Source: Saxidomus purpurata (Eukaryota; Mollusca; Bivalvia; Venerida; Veneridae). Taken from it: DNA of 64,000 nt. Under the pieces are notes generated by a model. That model saw only the letters and a list, made by a program, of their open reading frames with translations. It did no database searches and was not told where the DNA came from. Position 1 is the stretch's first letter. Every line of letters begins with the position of its first letter. This document shows, in pieces, positions 46,849 through 59,594 of the stretch. Location of the stretch: the NCBI GenBank assembly GCA_022818135.1, contig JAFMSR010000017.1:2349367-2413366 (forward strand), in the 5' to 3' direction. The position numbers and the translations under genes are program-made.

Positions 46849-48420
46849 AAATGGATATAAATAGTAATAATTTCTTTTCAAATACATCTGGAACTGTAAA
46901 TGGGCAATACGTTGGTAAATATGGACCATTATCTGACGATTTTCAACCTGTATGTCACCCAAAAAGAGCCCGCAACACGACAGGTCAGCCGTTCGAAAGC
47001 TCACCAGAAATACATACAGTGTAATACACCCAATGTTAACCTGGAGGAAGTTAAACAAATGCTATCTCATGAAAAACTGAATATGATTTTAGAATCTGTG
47101 TCAAATTTAAGTATATTCAAATTGAGAAGTGACAATATTGAAGCGCAGATGTATGTCAATAGTGCAACATACGAAGTGATGGATGAACGCGTGCGCTTAC
47201 TAGAGAATAAAAACAAAAATAATATCAAACAGGGAATGCCACGTACCATTCGCGACGTGAATGTCATATTATCATAACTGGAATGGCTGAACTTAGAGGA
47301 GAAGACTCTCTTCTAACTGTTAGTAACATTCTCACAAACCAGTTAAAGCTGATAAGCTGCATTCGCATTATATGTGCTTGCAGAATAGGTCGCATAATTA
47401 CCCCGAAACCATCTCATCTTGATAACGGACCTCCGAAAACTAGGAACCGCAGTATATTTGTATCATTTGATAATGTAGCAGATGTTGACACCATGGTGAG
47501 TTTTGTTTTTAGACTTAAAGACACCAAAAAAGGCATCTCTAGGGACTACCCACGTGAAATCAGTGACGCCCAGAAAGTGTTATGGCCAGTATACATTGAA
47601 AACAAGAAAAAAATGGCGCACAAATGTTCGAATTAAATTCCCTGCATCCTTACATTTAAACAGAAGAGAGCACAGATTATATGTTCAATGAACATAAAAT
47701 GATAAATAAATACAATTTCAAAGAAGAATCTATGGCAAATTTACCACAATTAATCAATATAGAGGCTTTCTGTAATAAATCGCATCCTACCATTAATTGT
47801 GCAACAACTCTACATAGATTATTGGATGGTTTACGGTACTGCAGTATATTTTAAACCGCTGATTTTATCGATAATGACTGGGAAAGCATAGCTGAAACTT
47901 TTAGGTTAATTTATAATACTTCCAAAGATTCCATTATTTATGTTTTGGATGTTATTTAGTTTGACATCAGTTATAGGGTATGTCCCTTTAAAGAAATGTT
48001 CCTTGAATGGCATCACCTTCTTCGAAAGCAAATAGATACCGATCTATATAAGCGTGTAGCTGAAGCCGTAAAAACGAAATCCAACAGCATCTAAAAGGCA
48101 CTTAGCCAACATTTCCAACATGAAAACTTAAATCCTGTCTTATCAAAACCAATGGAGATGGAGTATCAGATTATGAGGGAGGCAGCTCGCTCAGTGCAAG
48201 ACGATGCAGGTCTGAGTGATGATAACTATTCCTCTTTTACGGAATCAACGGTGCCGCATGAGATTGCTCCCGTTACTGACAAGAGAGGTGAAAGAAGTTG
48301 TGATATCTGTCCCCTCACCCATCTCACCGATGCAAGCAACCTGCACGGCGACAACATCCTAGGGAATCCCCTGCAACGATACGTAGTTGAGGAACAAGCT
48401 CTTATGCAAAATTCTTAGCA
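46849..48420 (+). pseudogene. Non-LTR retrotransposon ORF1 remnant
   Basis: Frames that can be followed through shifts resemble an L1/Tx1-like ORF1: a coiled-coil-like stretch near 47040-47200 (LEEVKQMLSHEKLNMILESV), then GEDSLLTVSNIL, an RNA-binding-like core with RSIFVSFDNVADVDTMVSF, and RDYPREISDAQKVLWPVY near 47540-47600. An R1 fragment sits at 47209-47247. The part to 48420 has a serine- and threonine-rich frame. Stops and frameshifts make it inactive. Confidence 0.7.
47209..47247 (-). mobile_element. Dispersed repeat R1, copy g (39-bp 3'-end fragment)
   Basis: Reads AAAACAAAAATAATATCAAA and CAGGGAATGCCACGTACC, the R1 3' terminus in reverse, embedded in LINE ORF1 sequence that resumes directly after it. 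Confidence 0.8.
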
Positions 48421-49239
48421 ACAACTCCGCCTAGTGATACAACGTCTGACCAACGCTCTACTACCTCTACCTCTAAAAGCAATGACTAGGATCAACCAGG
48501 GATAGTTATCCTACCGTGTATCAGCAAACCTCATAATCTGAATAGTGTAAATCGTGAACTCAATAGGCCTGCAAGTAAAAGCTCGAATTCCGTTTATGCG
48601 AAGCAAAATGCATTAAACGTCTCTATTCAGTTATCGAGTACAACAACACACGAATCATTCGAACATTATGTCACTGGAGACAATCAGCTGGAGATAACAT
48701 TATTCTGTGATCAATGCATCATACTACCTCGAGCATCTTCCGAACTTGCATGTAAGCATTTCACTACAGTGCCTGTGAACAATTCAAAGAATACCGTTGA
48801 TAGAACCTTGGTAAATAGCGGTAGCACCACCAACGGAAATAATAAAACAAGTACTACTTCAACTACAGTGGATAATCAACATAATCACCATTTACGGACT
48901 GATACAAACTCCAGAAAAGTAGTGTATACGAATCAATTAAAAATTGGCAGTTATGTGGTCTCAGTGGGGGTTTACACCTTCCAAGTTTCTTGATAAGTAC
49001 TGTTTATGTCTTGAACAAGAATGTTTCATATGTAAACACCCACATTTGAACACTTAATGCATTTCTTTCAAAACATAATCCATTAATTTCATATTTTCTT
49101 TAAAAATTCAGAAACTCGTCTGCATGCTGGACCATATTATGTGCTGAAGACATCTTCCCGCTATTTTGTGATTAATTGTCAAAGCAATTCTTGCTAGGTC
49201 TGGTGTAGAAAAAATTCTAATACAAGTCATAACTTTGGC

Positions 49240-50955
49240 TTATCTTTAATGTCTTGTACAAGAAACTTGTTGTATGTAAACGAAGCCTAACAAGATGAAT
49301 TTATCAGTCTTGCCAAAACTTATGAAAATTTTATAATGAAGAGTCCAAATTAGATGACTATGATATCACGTCTAAACCGAAGGATTATTGGAAAATCTTA
49401 AATAGTGTAGAAAAGAAGCCGTCTCAGCCAATTCCCGAAAATAAAGATTTTATGACATTTTAAAAAACGCTAATGTGCCTCCAAACTCCGACGGACAACC
49501 AGAGTTCTCGCTCAATTTCGATGAAACTAATGTTGACGAATGTTTAAAGAGTTACCGAAAGTGAAATACAAAAGGCTATATTGAAATTAAATTATTCTAA
49601 AGCCGCATTACCCCATTATTAATTATGTTGAATATTTGAAATCAAAAATGCTTCATATATACGTGAAATATTTTAATATCATTCTAGAGACCTGCATACT
49701 CCCATATTCATGGCTTATTTGCACAATGAAACCCATTTATAAGAAGAAAGGCTCGCCACTAGATCTAGCTAACTACCGGTCTATAACTCTTTTAAGTTGT
49801 ATGGACAGCTTTTTACAGCTATTTTAAATGAAAGAATAACACATTTTTTAAACAGAAATAATATATTAGATGTAAATCAAGCGGGTTTCTGAGCAAAAGT
49901 TCAACAGTAGAACATGTCTTTACTCGATTAAAAAGGAAAATACGTTTTGTATCTTATAGTGATTTTTCCTCTGCATTTGACAAAGTTTTGCAAATAGGTA
50001 TGATCTAAACTGATTTCTACTGATATCAATCGAAACATTTTCCATGTCATACAAAATATGTATGCATATGTCAAATCATGTATAACTACATACAAAGATA
50101 TTACGCCCTTATTCGTTGGTTATTTAGGGTCCGACAAGGGGAAAACTTATCCCCCATTTATTTTCCATATATTTAAAGGGACAATCCTTACATCTAGCAG
50201 ATTATTTCCCGTAAACATAAATGATGTGTTCAATGAACGCAAAATAGTAAATAAATAAATACATTTTTAAAGCACAACATATATCGAAAAATGCCCCATT
50301 TTAGCATAAATAATCACCATAAAGGCCTTCTGTAATAAATCGCATCCACCCTTTTATTGTACAACAACAACTTAACAAAGAGTATTGAATGGTTTAAGGT
50401 ACCGCAATATATTTTAAATGCTGATTTTACCGATACTGACTGGAATGTATAGCTTAAGATTTCAGGTAAAGTAATGATACGTGCAAATATTCTATTATTT
50501 ATGTTTTTAAAGTTATTTAGTTTGACACCAGTTATAGGGAGTGTCCCTTTAAACGATTTACAATGCTATTTAGCACAACAAAGTCAAGGCCTTGTAGTAA
50601 AATACCATGATTAACGACTTTGATATATAGTTGAAACTATATTGTATTATTATATGCCTACAATACGTTAAATGTAAGCGAGAACGCGGTAGCGTTCCAA
50701 TCGAGTACTAACGAATTATTAAAATACTGTTAAACTTGGTGGCTAGAATTAAACCTTTGTTAAACAAAAGTCATGATATTCGGAACTAAAAGGCCCGACA
50801 ATTTTTGCATTAACATAGATGGTAATGATCAAGAAATAGTCAAAGAATACAAGTATCTCGGAGTAGTTTTTTCGTCCTTGGGGAGTTTCCTTAATGCCTG
50901 AAAATATCGTGCAGCCCAAGCAAATAAAGCTATGCTTTTTTATACATACGAGTTA
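49240..50955 (+). pseudogene. Non-LTR retrotransposon ORF2 (reverse transcriptase) remnant
   Basis: Segments in order: SEIQKAILKLNYSKA near 49565-49610; YFNIILETCILPYSWLI and PIYKKKGSPLDLANYRSITL near 49670-49790; a QAGF word near 49878; FHVIQNMYAYVKSCITTYK near 50040-50090; and KEYKYLGVVFSSLGSF near 50837-50890, the conserved phrase after the active-site region. Frequent stops and indels. It ends where ancestral transporter-intron sequence resumes at about 50960, so the LINE inserted into that intron. Confidence 0.75.
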
Positions 50956-51685
50956 AACAAATCTTGCATAAAACTGAATGAATTATTTAATTCACAGCAA
51001 GCACAGTCTGAGCATTGTACCAACTGTTCCAAGACTATGCATATGTTAACTTTTATAATAGCAATATGTGCACCATGACAATACAATCCAAATTGCTTTT
51101 TTTGGAAACAAATTAATGCATGTCGTTGGTACTATTTTTATCTTGTCAGTTTATGGCTATTTTGTAGTGACGAAACTTGGGTTGTAAATATCATAAAACA
51201 ATATATATAGGACATTAAACTCTCAGGATCATATTCACTTTAGTGATATAAACTTAATGATAGGATATAAAGAAACATGTTTTAGTAATTATAAAACAAT
51301 GTTGACATATGTCTTCATGTCGCATTCTAGTCATTTCTTCATAAAAAAGAGTTGCCAGAAAGGCTTTCTTATTTTTTGCAATATCACTAAAAACAATACT
51401 GCACTATATTCTAACATGTACATCGATTTTAAAAGCAAAGTAAGGAATGATTTTGGTACAGAAGTTTACAAAACAATATCTTAAATGGTACAAAGAGATA
51501 ATTACCTGATAATAAGCTCCATTCTAATATGATAAGATAATATATATACGAGTTAACATTTATTATAACTTAAAACAGAAACAGTGATATATACATAATG
51601 CTACTTAAAACGTTATGACTTAGAGTTATTTCCACATTAGTTTGATATGGCTTCCCTTCATCAAATTCTCTAATGTTATTTTCAG

Positions 51686-54156
51686 GTAATTTGGGGAACT
51701 TTATTATAGTCCGGGACCCACAGCCTAAAATTTCACTTTACCCTACTTGGTTTCCTCCCCAAGGTTTGATGTTATTTTCTAATAGAATATTGTCTGCATA
51801 ACAAGTGTATGTAGAAAAATTTAGGCCGGCGAAAGTCTCCAAAATGGCGGAAATCCAAGATGGCCGCCAAAATAGGTAAGACATCCTGAAAATGGACATA
51901 TGTGTACAAGCTTTCACTAGTGCTAATTTACTTATAGAATCATACTTAATGTTGAAGTTATACATATGAAATTATGTTTGACTTAATTTTGATTGGTATT
52001 TTTATTTCTATATCCATGTATTTTACGTTACGAGTAAGATATTTTGATAATTTCTTCAATTTTTTCATTCTCATGAATGATATCATACTATTATATTGAC
52101 CTAATCACCTGGTAGTTAACTTAAATGACTATCAATTACCAAAAGATTCTTGTACAAATTCGGTTTGATAGGAATCATACATATGTAAAACACACATTTT
52201 TGTTAAGAGAATTTTATGCACGTGTACGTTACTATGAATTATCCATGCTTATTATGCTATTATAGATATTAATTGTGAGAATGGCGTCAAAAAATAATGT
52301 GTTACTGACAATAAAGTTTAAAGTATGTTTTAGTATACGTTGGATACATAGATTATGTCTTGCATTATACAGAAAAGGCATGAAATTTACGTTACATTTT
52401 GTTTTCAAATCAAAATACGTTACTTCAAGTTCTAATTGTGGATTTCCTAGAATTACATAATCTTTCCTGTTACATAACTAATTGGGAAAATGACTACTTT
52501 GATATGGAATGTTCTCTGGAAATGTTTTGTTTTATAAACATTTATAACATATTATGTAACTTGCATTACGAATAAGAGAGTCCGTGACTGTTTAGACACG
52601 GATTTCATTTGTAAGTACCATTTACCCATTACGTTCTGTGTGTATAAAGATAGTTTATGTAAAGTAAAATTTTATAACAAGTAATAATTACACATGAAAC
52701 ACACACTTAATCTATACATTTTTGTTCACTCATTATATGCACATTAGTTACATTAATATTAATATTGTCAATAAAACTGTAACAATCATACAAGTAAGAT
52801 ACTGATAAAGTTGAAACAAGAATATATGCACTTTAATTACTTCGACTTATATATATTGTCAATCATTATATTCAACTATACACACTGATCAATCTTATTA
52901 GTCAAAGCAATCAATCATTTGGTCAAATCATAATTGTGCAATACATCATTAAGATCACAACTATTTCAAACGTAGTCTTTTTTCAATTATGCTAGATTGT
53001 CGTACTTTAAGCGAAATCCTTCATTCATACGGTAGGAGGTTCTTGTTCCAAGTTTAAGCATTGGTGAGATTCGACCATACTTAATATACTAAATTACTTC
53101 TGAGCGACACAACATCCAGTATTTGGGTATTCAGTTTTATTTTCCGTCGGATTTTGTACGATTCAAGTTAAATTAATACGTTACCATAATGATATCTTTT
53201 TACATGTTGGGTAAGGTCGATTGAAGTAAATGTATGTAAGTGGTATTAACCGATACTACAATTGATATACATTTGTAAACGTAATATATATATTTGTGCG
53301 TAATATATTATTTCGGAGAAAAAGTGAGCTGATCAAGTTTGTGCGCTTTAAGTGTAAAACGGAAGATACATGTAATAGTTAGCTGTAAATATACATATTT
53401 CATTGACTTCTGCTGGCTGTCCAGTGTCCCTAAAATTCCTAAAAACTCCTTATTTTTGTTGAATTTCTAAAACAAATGAAAAAGTCAAAGGGAATTCTTA
53501 AAAATGCTCTACTTTTAACGTAAATTCCTATTTTCGCTTTCTTTGAAAAATGTTTTCAGACTAAATTATGTTTTAATGTAGTTTTATAGTTCTTATTCCG
53601 ATTAGGTAGTTTAGGGCAGCTGACGAGTATGAAACTCTTGTTGACATCTTTGCTATAACTGAATCACTTTGAGTTACTTTTATGTCAAATATGCAAAGGT
53701 AAGTCCATTTCATGGATTTGAGGGCCATGTTTTAGTTACAAAATTTCTAATTTTAGCCCTAAAATTCTTTAATATTACCTAAAAACAGCCCTACTTTTTT
53801 GTCAGAAGGTGCTGGACAGTCTGTTTCTGGTATCCATATTTGAAATTTTCAAGTGACTTTCATTATAAACAGTTACAGGGTTTGATAGCTATAAAGCCAG
53901 TGAATAATAACATATTTCTGCTTTGTAAGTGCTGATATTCCATTACTATACCCAAGCAGGTTGAATCAGCTAGCAAAAGGGTAGGATAACTGTGTCAAGG
54001 CGGTACATGGAGGAGGTATTCATCACCTTTAGTATTAGCTGTACTTTCTTAATTTTTAATAGTTAAAATGCAGTATTTTTGTCTGACCTATAGTTGACTG
54101 ACCTATCAAGCAAATGAATATGACCAAGACCATCTGCCATTGAACGTTGTTATTAT
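51686..54156. other. Left part of the 12-kb intron insertion, no genes
   Basis: Starts where intron homology stops (after TTATTTTCAGGTAATTTGG). Contains a CCAAGATGGCCGCC word at 51857, similar to one at about 57975. The stretch 53412-53825 begins CTGTCCAGTGTCCC and ends GTGCTGGACAG, with shared AAAATTC and CTACTTTT words, and looks like a small inverted-repeat element. No coding signal. Confidence 0.4.
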
Positions 54157-54292
54157 AAAAACAAAAATAATATCAAACAGGGAATGCCACGTACCAAAAG
54201 CAGCCTCCCCAAAAGAACCCCACGCACCCAGAAGGCACACCACCAACACACACACACAGCACACACACAGACACACACACAATCATGTACAC
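54157..54292 (-). mobile_element. Dispersed repeat R1, copy h (truncated in the CA tract)
   Basis: Starts AAAACAAAAATAATATCAAA, runs through the conserved 3' module with several one-base deletions relative to other copies, and stops within the CA tract at CACAATCATGTACAC, where another element begins. Confidence 0.8.
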
Positions 54293-54299
54293 AAAGTTT

Positions 54300-55640
54300 C
54301 ATTTTTGTCGACTTTCGAAGATAAGGAGACTTGCACTCGCCCCAGCGTCGGCGTCGGCGTCTGCGTTAGTTAAAGTTTTTCATAAAGTCAAATATCTTGA
54401 ATACTATCAAAGGTATTGACTTGAAACTCAAACTATATGTTTACCATCAACATCTTCACCTGAGAAACAATCCCCATAACCTGTTTTGATTTTTGACAGA
54501 TTTATGCCCCTTTTTAACTTAGAAATTTTGGTTAAAGTTTTTATAAATTCAAATATCTTGAATACTATCAAAGGTATGACTTGAAACTCAAAGTATGTGT
54601 CTACCATCAACATCTTCACCTGAGGAACAATCCCCATAACTCTGTTTTGATTTTTGACAGATTTATGCCCCTTTTTAGCTTAGAATTTTTGGTTAAAGTT
54701 TTTATAAATTCAAATATCTTGAATACTATCAAAGGTATTGACTTGAAACTCAAAGTAGTGTCTACCATCAACATATACACCTGAAAACAATTCCCATAAC
54801 TCTGTTTTGATTTTTGACAGATTTTGCCCCTTTTAACTAGAAGTTTTGGTGTTGTTTTTTTGTAAATTCAAATATCTTGAATACTATATAAGGTATTGAC
54901 TTGAAACTCAAAGTATGTGTCTACCATCAACATTATACACCTGAGAACAATTCCCATAACTCTGTTTTATTTTTGACAGATTTATGCCCCTTTTTAACTT
55001 AGAAGTTTTGGGTTTTTTTTGTAAATTCAAATATCTTGAATACTATATAAGGTATTGACTTGAAACTCAAAATATATGTTTACCATCAACATCACACCTG
55101 AGGAACAATCCCCATAACTCTGTTTTGATTTTTGATAGATTTGTGTCCCTTTTAACTTTGAATGTTTTGTTAAAGATAGAATCCTATCGAACGTATTTAC
55201 TGTCAACATATTCACCAAGTTTTTGATTTTTGACATATTTAGCCCTTTTTAACTTAGAATTTTGTCACAGTTTTTCCAGACTAAAATGGAAAACTCAAAA
55301 TGGCTTTCTTTTGAAAGTCATAGAATAATTATGCAGCATGAAGCGGTCATGCTTTTTAATTCTATACATATCAATTTTGAAAAGTTACAAAATTATTCAT
55401 GATCAAATATACAAGGTCAGTATTTCTTTGAAATTTTCCCCCCATCCTCCCTCCAGTTGGCTTGCAGAATCCAGAGTAAGGCCTTGAATGCAAGTACATT
55501 TACAAAGGTCTTTGAACAAGTTTCATATCTTTGACCTCAATTCTTATAGACAATTACACAAACTCCTGTTCTTGACAAAAACCCCATTTTACCAACAAGC
55601 TTTCGAATAGTCGAGCGTGCTGTCATGTGACAGCTCTTGT
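54300..55640. mobile_element. Element with about 160-bp tandem units and inverted ends
   Basis: Five units are marked by AATATCTTGAATACTAT at about 54391, 54552, 54713, 54871 and 55030 (steps 158-161 bp). Each has ACCATCAACAT and CCCATAACTCTGTTTTGATT. The left end has GTCGACTTTCGAA and the right end TTTCGAATAGTCGA, an imperfect inverted pair. Non-coding, bivalve style. Confidence 0.7.
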
Positions 55641-55794
55641 TCTTATTGTCCTTATAATATTCGTAAGTGTTACAGCATTCATAACTATTCTAAGTGATTT
55701 ATAATAAAACAAAACTTTTATCAGTACATAGCCAACAAAGTTCTGTTGACTTTCTAAGTATAAACTAGAAAACTGTAATCATAAAAGAAGTCAA

Positions 55795-55905
55795 AAAAAA
55801 ATCAAACAGGGAAGCCACGTACCAAAAACGCAGCCTCCCCAAAACGAGCCCCACAGCACCCAGAAGCGCACACCATCAACACACACACACACACACACAC
55901 AAACA
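55795..55905 (-). mobile_element. Dispersed repeat R1, copy i (truncated in the CA tract)
   Basis: Has an A run, then ATCAAACAGGGAAGCCACGT and the GCAGCCTCCCCAAAACG module, and stops in a CA tract directly before another repeat. Confidence 0.75.
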
Positions 55906-56870
55906 TTATATATGGTAACTTAATTGTCAGATACCATTGAACACTATTGCTAAGTTTCAAGTAACTCCCATAAGTGGATACTAAAGTATGTGCATGGCAG
56001 TACCTTGCACGCAAAACTTTAACAAAAGTTTCAAAGTTCAACAAGGAGCATAATTTGTAGTAAATTCAATCCGAAGTTAATTGCTTGATACCCCTGAACA
56101 CTTGATAACTTTCAAATAACTACCATAAGTGGTTACTGAATAATGTGCATGATAGTACATTTCATGCAAACTTTTAACAAAATTTTCTAAGTTCAAAAAG
56201 GGTCATAATTTGTAGAAAATTCAATCCAGAGTTATCTAAATGGATTGTTTGATAACCCTGAATACTATATTGAAGTCTGATATAACTCACATAAGTGGTT
56301 TACTGAGATGTGTGCATGATAGTATCGTGTATGCAAAACTTTAACCAGACTTTGTAAGTCAAACAACGGTCATAATTTGAATTAAATTCATACAAGAGTT
56401 ATCTTACTTAAATCCCAGACTCCATTGCGACATTAATGAAGTTTCAAATCAATCCCATTAGTGGTGTTGAAAAATGTGTATTATATTAACTTTCATGCAA
56501 AACTGTAACCAAAATTTCAAAGTTCATCAAGGGCCTAAATGTGTAATGAATTAAGTCAAGAGTAATCAAACTTGTTTGTTGGAACCCCTAAACATTCTAA
56601 AGATGTTTTAGCAATGGTAACTTAGGTATTTGCTTGATTCTAGCTTGCACATAAAACAATCTTCAGCTTGAATGCACATTTTTAAAGCCATGATTTGAAA
56701 TAAATTCAGTGAGGAGTTATCTAACTATCTGATACATCTTAAGACTATGTTGAAGTTTTAAATAAATAAAATGAGTGGTTACTGCGATATACTCGGTAAA
56801 GTACCTAGCATGCAAACTTTAACAAAGCTGCATTGCCGACGCAATTGTGACTGTAATAGCCCTATAGTCG
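55906..56870. repeat. Diverged tandem units of about 145-180 bp (CATAAGTGG type)
   Basis: Around five to six units share CCATAAGTGG, GTGCATGATAGTA, GCAAAACTTTAAC and TCATAATTTG words. Probably the body of another bivalve-type non-autonomous element whose left end was overwritten by the R1 copy. Confidence 0.6.
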
Positions 56871-56933
56871 AGCAAAAAAATAAAGAAGTATGTTACACTA
56901 TGATGCCGCATAGTTCTTACTCGTTTGTTTATT

Positions 56934-57339
56934 AAAGTTACATTATGCGCATATTACTGCACAAAGTATATTTTTGGTGACAGTTTTATAAAAGCATTTA
57001 AATGTGTTAAATTAATGATTATGCCGCGTTAGTATTTGAAGTTGGTGCTTAAGATATAAAAAAGTCAGACTGATAAAAGGATAGTTGAATGTGTCGTTGT
57101 TGATGTTGGTAGAGATTTCGGCAGTGGAAGGGAAGCAACTCCTGCATGCAGTTGTTTTTTTCTTAAATTGACTCTCCCAGTCAAATAAGAAAATCAATAT
57201 TTTGAAAGTTATTTTTTCATACTGGTTGCGGGAAGAATTTGGTGTTTTGGGTTAAAAGTTATTATTTTCTCTACACTTTTGTACACACACCATTTTCAGC
57301 TGGATTTTTACTTGAAAAAAATGCGCATAATGTCACTTT
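56934..57339. mobile_element. MITE with 19-bp terminal inverted repeats, copy 1
   Basis: The left end AAAGTTACATTATGCGCAT and the right end ATGCGCATAATGTCACTTT are inverted with one mismatch. The 406-bp interior is shared with the second copy at 58891-59340. No coding capacity. Flanks are A/T-only, so the target-site duplication is ambiguous. Confidence 0.85.
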
Positions 57340-58030
57340 AATTGTTCTGGTTGTAACTGTATTTTCTCTATATTTAAAAAAATAAATTGTAAAATTAAGG
57401 TCAAGTTTATATGTGGTAACGTATGTTAAATTCTAAATAGATTTCAATTTACAAATGTGAATGAGATCAGTTTTTAAAATACTTCATAAACCCTTGCAGA
57501 CTAAAGGGAAATTTGCTATATATATGTTAAGTGTGTTTGTAAATAGCATTGTATTACTATCCAGGGCTACACTCTGAGTTGTACTGTAATAGTAACATCC
57601 AAATACAGGCAAGACGGATGCATAGACCGATGTCAGTTTTTATATTGTAATATTTCGAGATTTAACTGCAATGTGTTGTTCCTTATCCGATATAGCTTAT
57701 AAATATTTTAGTCCTTTTTGTGTGTTGTAGGCCCCTAAGTCTGAAGTATAAGTTTTCCTTTTCTAATTTTACATTTGCTTATTTTGATTGAAAATATTGT
57801 TTTTCATATTTTAATGTTATTGGGATTCTATTAGTAAAGGCTTATGAGCCTCAAAATAGGCTGAACCTTGACAACATTTATACAGAAATGAAATTTAAGT
57901 TTTCTGAAAGTTCAATATCTGTAGTATACATAACACAAAGTTCCCAAAAGTTCCTGCCTTAGAAACTCTGCAATCCAAGATTGCCGCCAATATGGCCGCC
58001 GTGCTTTTGAAAAATACCTGTCACACACAA
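57340..58030. other. Unassigned AT-rich DNA between elements
   Basis: No gene recognised. Contains a GATTGCCGCCAATATGGCC word at about 57978, related to 51857. Confidence 0.35.
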
Positions 58031-58890
58031 CCCCTGCGAAATGAACTGTTACTGTTCATGAACAATTCATGAACCATTCATGAACCGTTCATATCCACAA
58101 TTTTATGAAATATTCTTGAAATAGCTTGAACTGCAAATGAGACAAATCCTTGATCAGTTCTTAAAAATGAAGTTCATGAACAGTTCTTCAAGTGATCATG
58201 AATGTTTGAAAGACTTTTCAAGGACAAATGTCTTTAAACTCATCATGAACAGTTCATGAACTTTTCAAGGCAAACCGTTTCCCTTCCTGTTCATGAATAG
58301 TTCATGAACATTCTGGTTCATTAATGGTTCATGAATAATTTTCCTATATAATTTCAATGTCTCATTTGCACTTCAGGAACTGGTAATGAACAGTTCATGA
58401 ACCTGAGTTCATGAACTGTTCATGAACTATTAAATTCTAAAAATTACTAACCAATCTTCGTGAAAAGGTAACTCAAGCGGTTCAAGAGATGCTGAACAGA
58501 AGCAATTTAAAACAGACGGACAAGTGGACAGACAACAATGCCAAAACAATCTTCCAAGAGAGAGGAACAATGGACTTAATGCAAAGGCAATGAATTGTTC
58601 ATGACTAGCGCTGATGACCAAAGCATGTTTTTCCAATAAGATAAAACTAATAAATGTGAATTGTAATAAAGTAGGATGCAAAACAGAAGTTGATTTCATC
58701 ACAATTTCCTAATGTTCATGTTGACAAATTTTAGTTTAGTATACCTCCATGTGTTGCTAGACAAAAAACCAATTAAAACCTGACTTGAACTAGCAGATGT
58801 GTGAACAAAGTCGTGAAAACTTATGACAAATAGACCTGACACAATTTCTCTATTATAGTCAAATGTTGTACATTTTGTAATTGTTCCTTT

Positions 58891-59340
58891 AAAGTAACAT
58901 TATGCGAATCTTACTGTACATAGTATATTTTGGTGAGATCTTTAAAAAAAGCAATTTTCGGTTGCTGAGCATTTAAATGTGTTAAACTAATGATAATGCT
59001 GCATTGGTATTTGAAGTTGGTGCTTTAGAAATAAAAAAAATGGACTGATGAAATATTATTCCTTTCTTGACAGTGATCTCCCTTGTGTTAGTGATCTCCT
59101 AAGTGTAGTTTCCGGTAGAGATTTCAGCAGTGTAAGGGAAGCAACTCCTCCATGCATTTGTTTATTTCTTAAATTGACTCCAGTCAAAATAGGAAAATGA
59201 ATATTTGAAAAGTTACTATTTCGTACTGGTAGCAGGAAGAGTTTGGTGTATTGGGTTAAAAACTATTATTTCCTCTACCCTTTGTATACACACATATTTC
59301 AGCTGGATTTTTACTTGAAAAAATGCGCATAATGTCACTT
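58891..59340. mobile_element. MITE, copy 2, nested in the TIR transposon
   Basis: Same ends (AAAGTAACATTATGCG and TGCGCATAATGTCACTT) and interior as 56934-57339. It is about 44 bp longer, with an internal stretch at about 59060-59110 containing two AGTGATCTCC words that the other copy lacks. Confidence 0.8.
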
Positions 59341-59509
59341 AAAAATTCAGAACAGAAATAAAACAATAAAGCCACTTACTTTTGCCAGAAAAAGACAAAA
59401 AGCCACGTATTTTTGCAAAAAAACTTTCCTTTTCCATAAAAGTTGGTGAACATAATAATTACATGTTGTGAGATTTGTCAGTCCAAGTTCTTGAATAGTT
59501 CATAAAGGG

Positions 59510-59594
59510 GCCACGTACCAAAAACGCAGCCTCCCCAAAACGAGCCCCACAGCACCCAGAAGTGCACACCACCAACACACACACACACACACTG
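59510..59594 (-). mobile_element. Dispersed repeat R1, copy j (internal fragment, both ends cut)
   Basis: Has GGCCACGTACCAAAAACGCA and the following module up to the CA tract. The usual 3' terminus is missing here, unlike the other fragments; the join falls at GGGGCCACG. It lies between the nested MITE and the right motif array. Confidence 0.75.
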
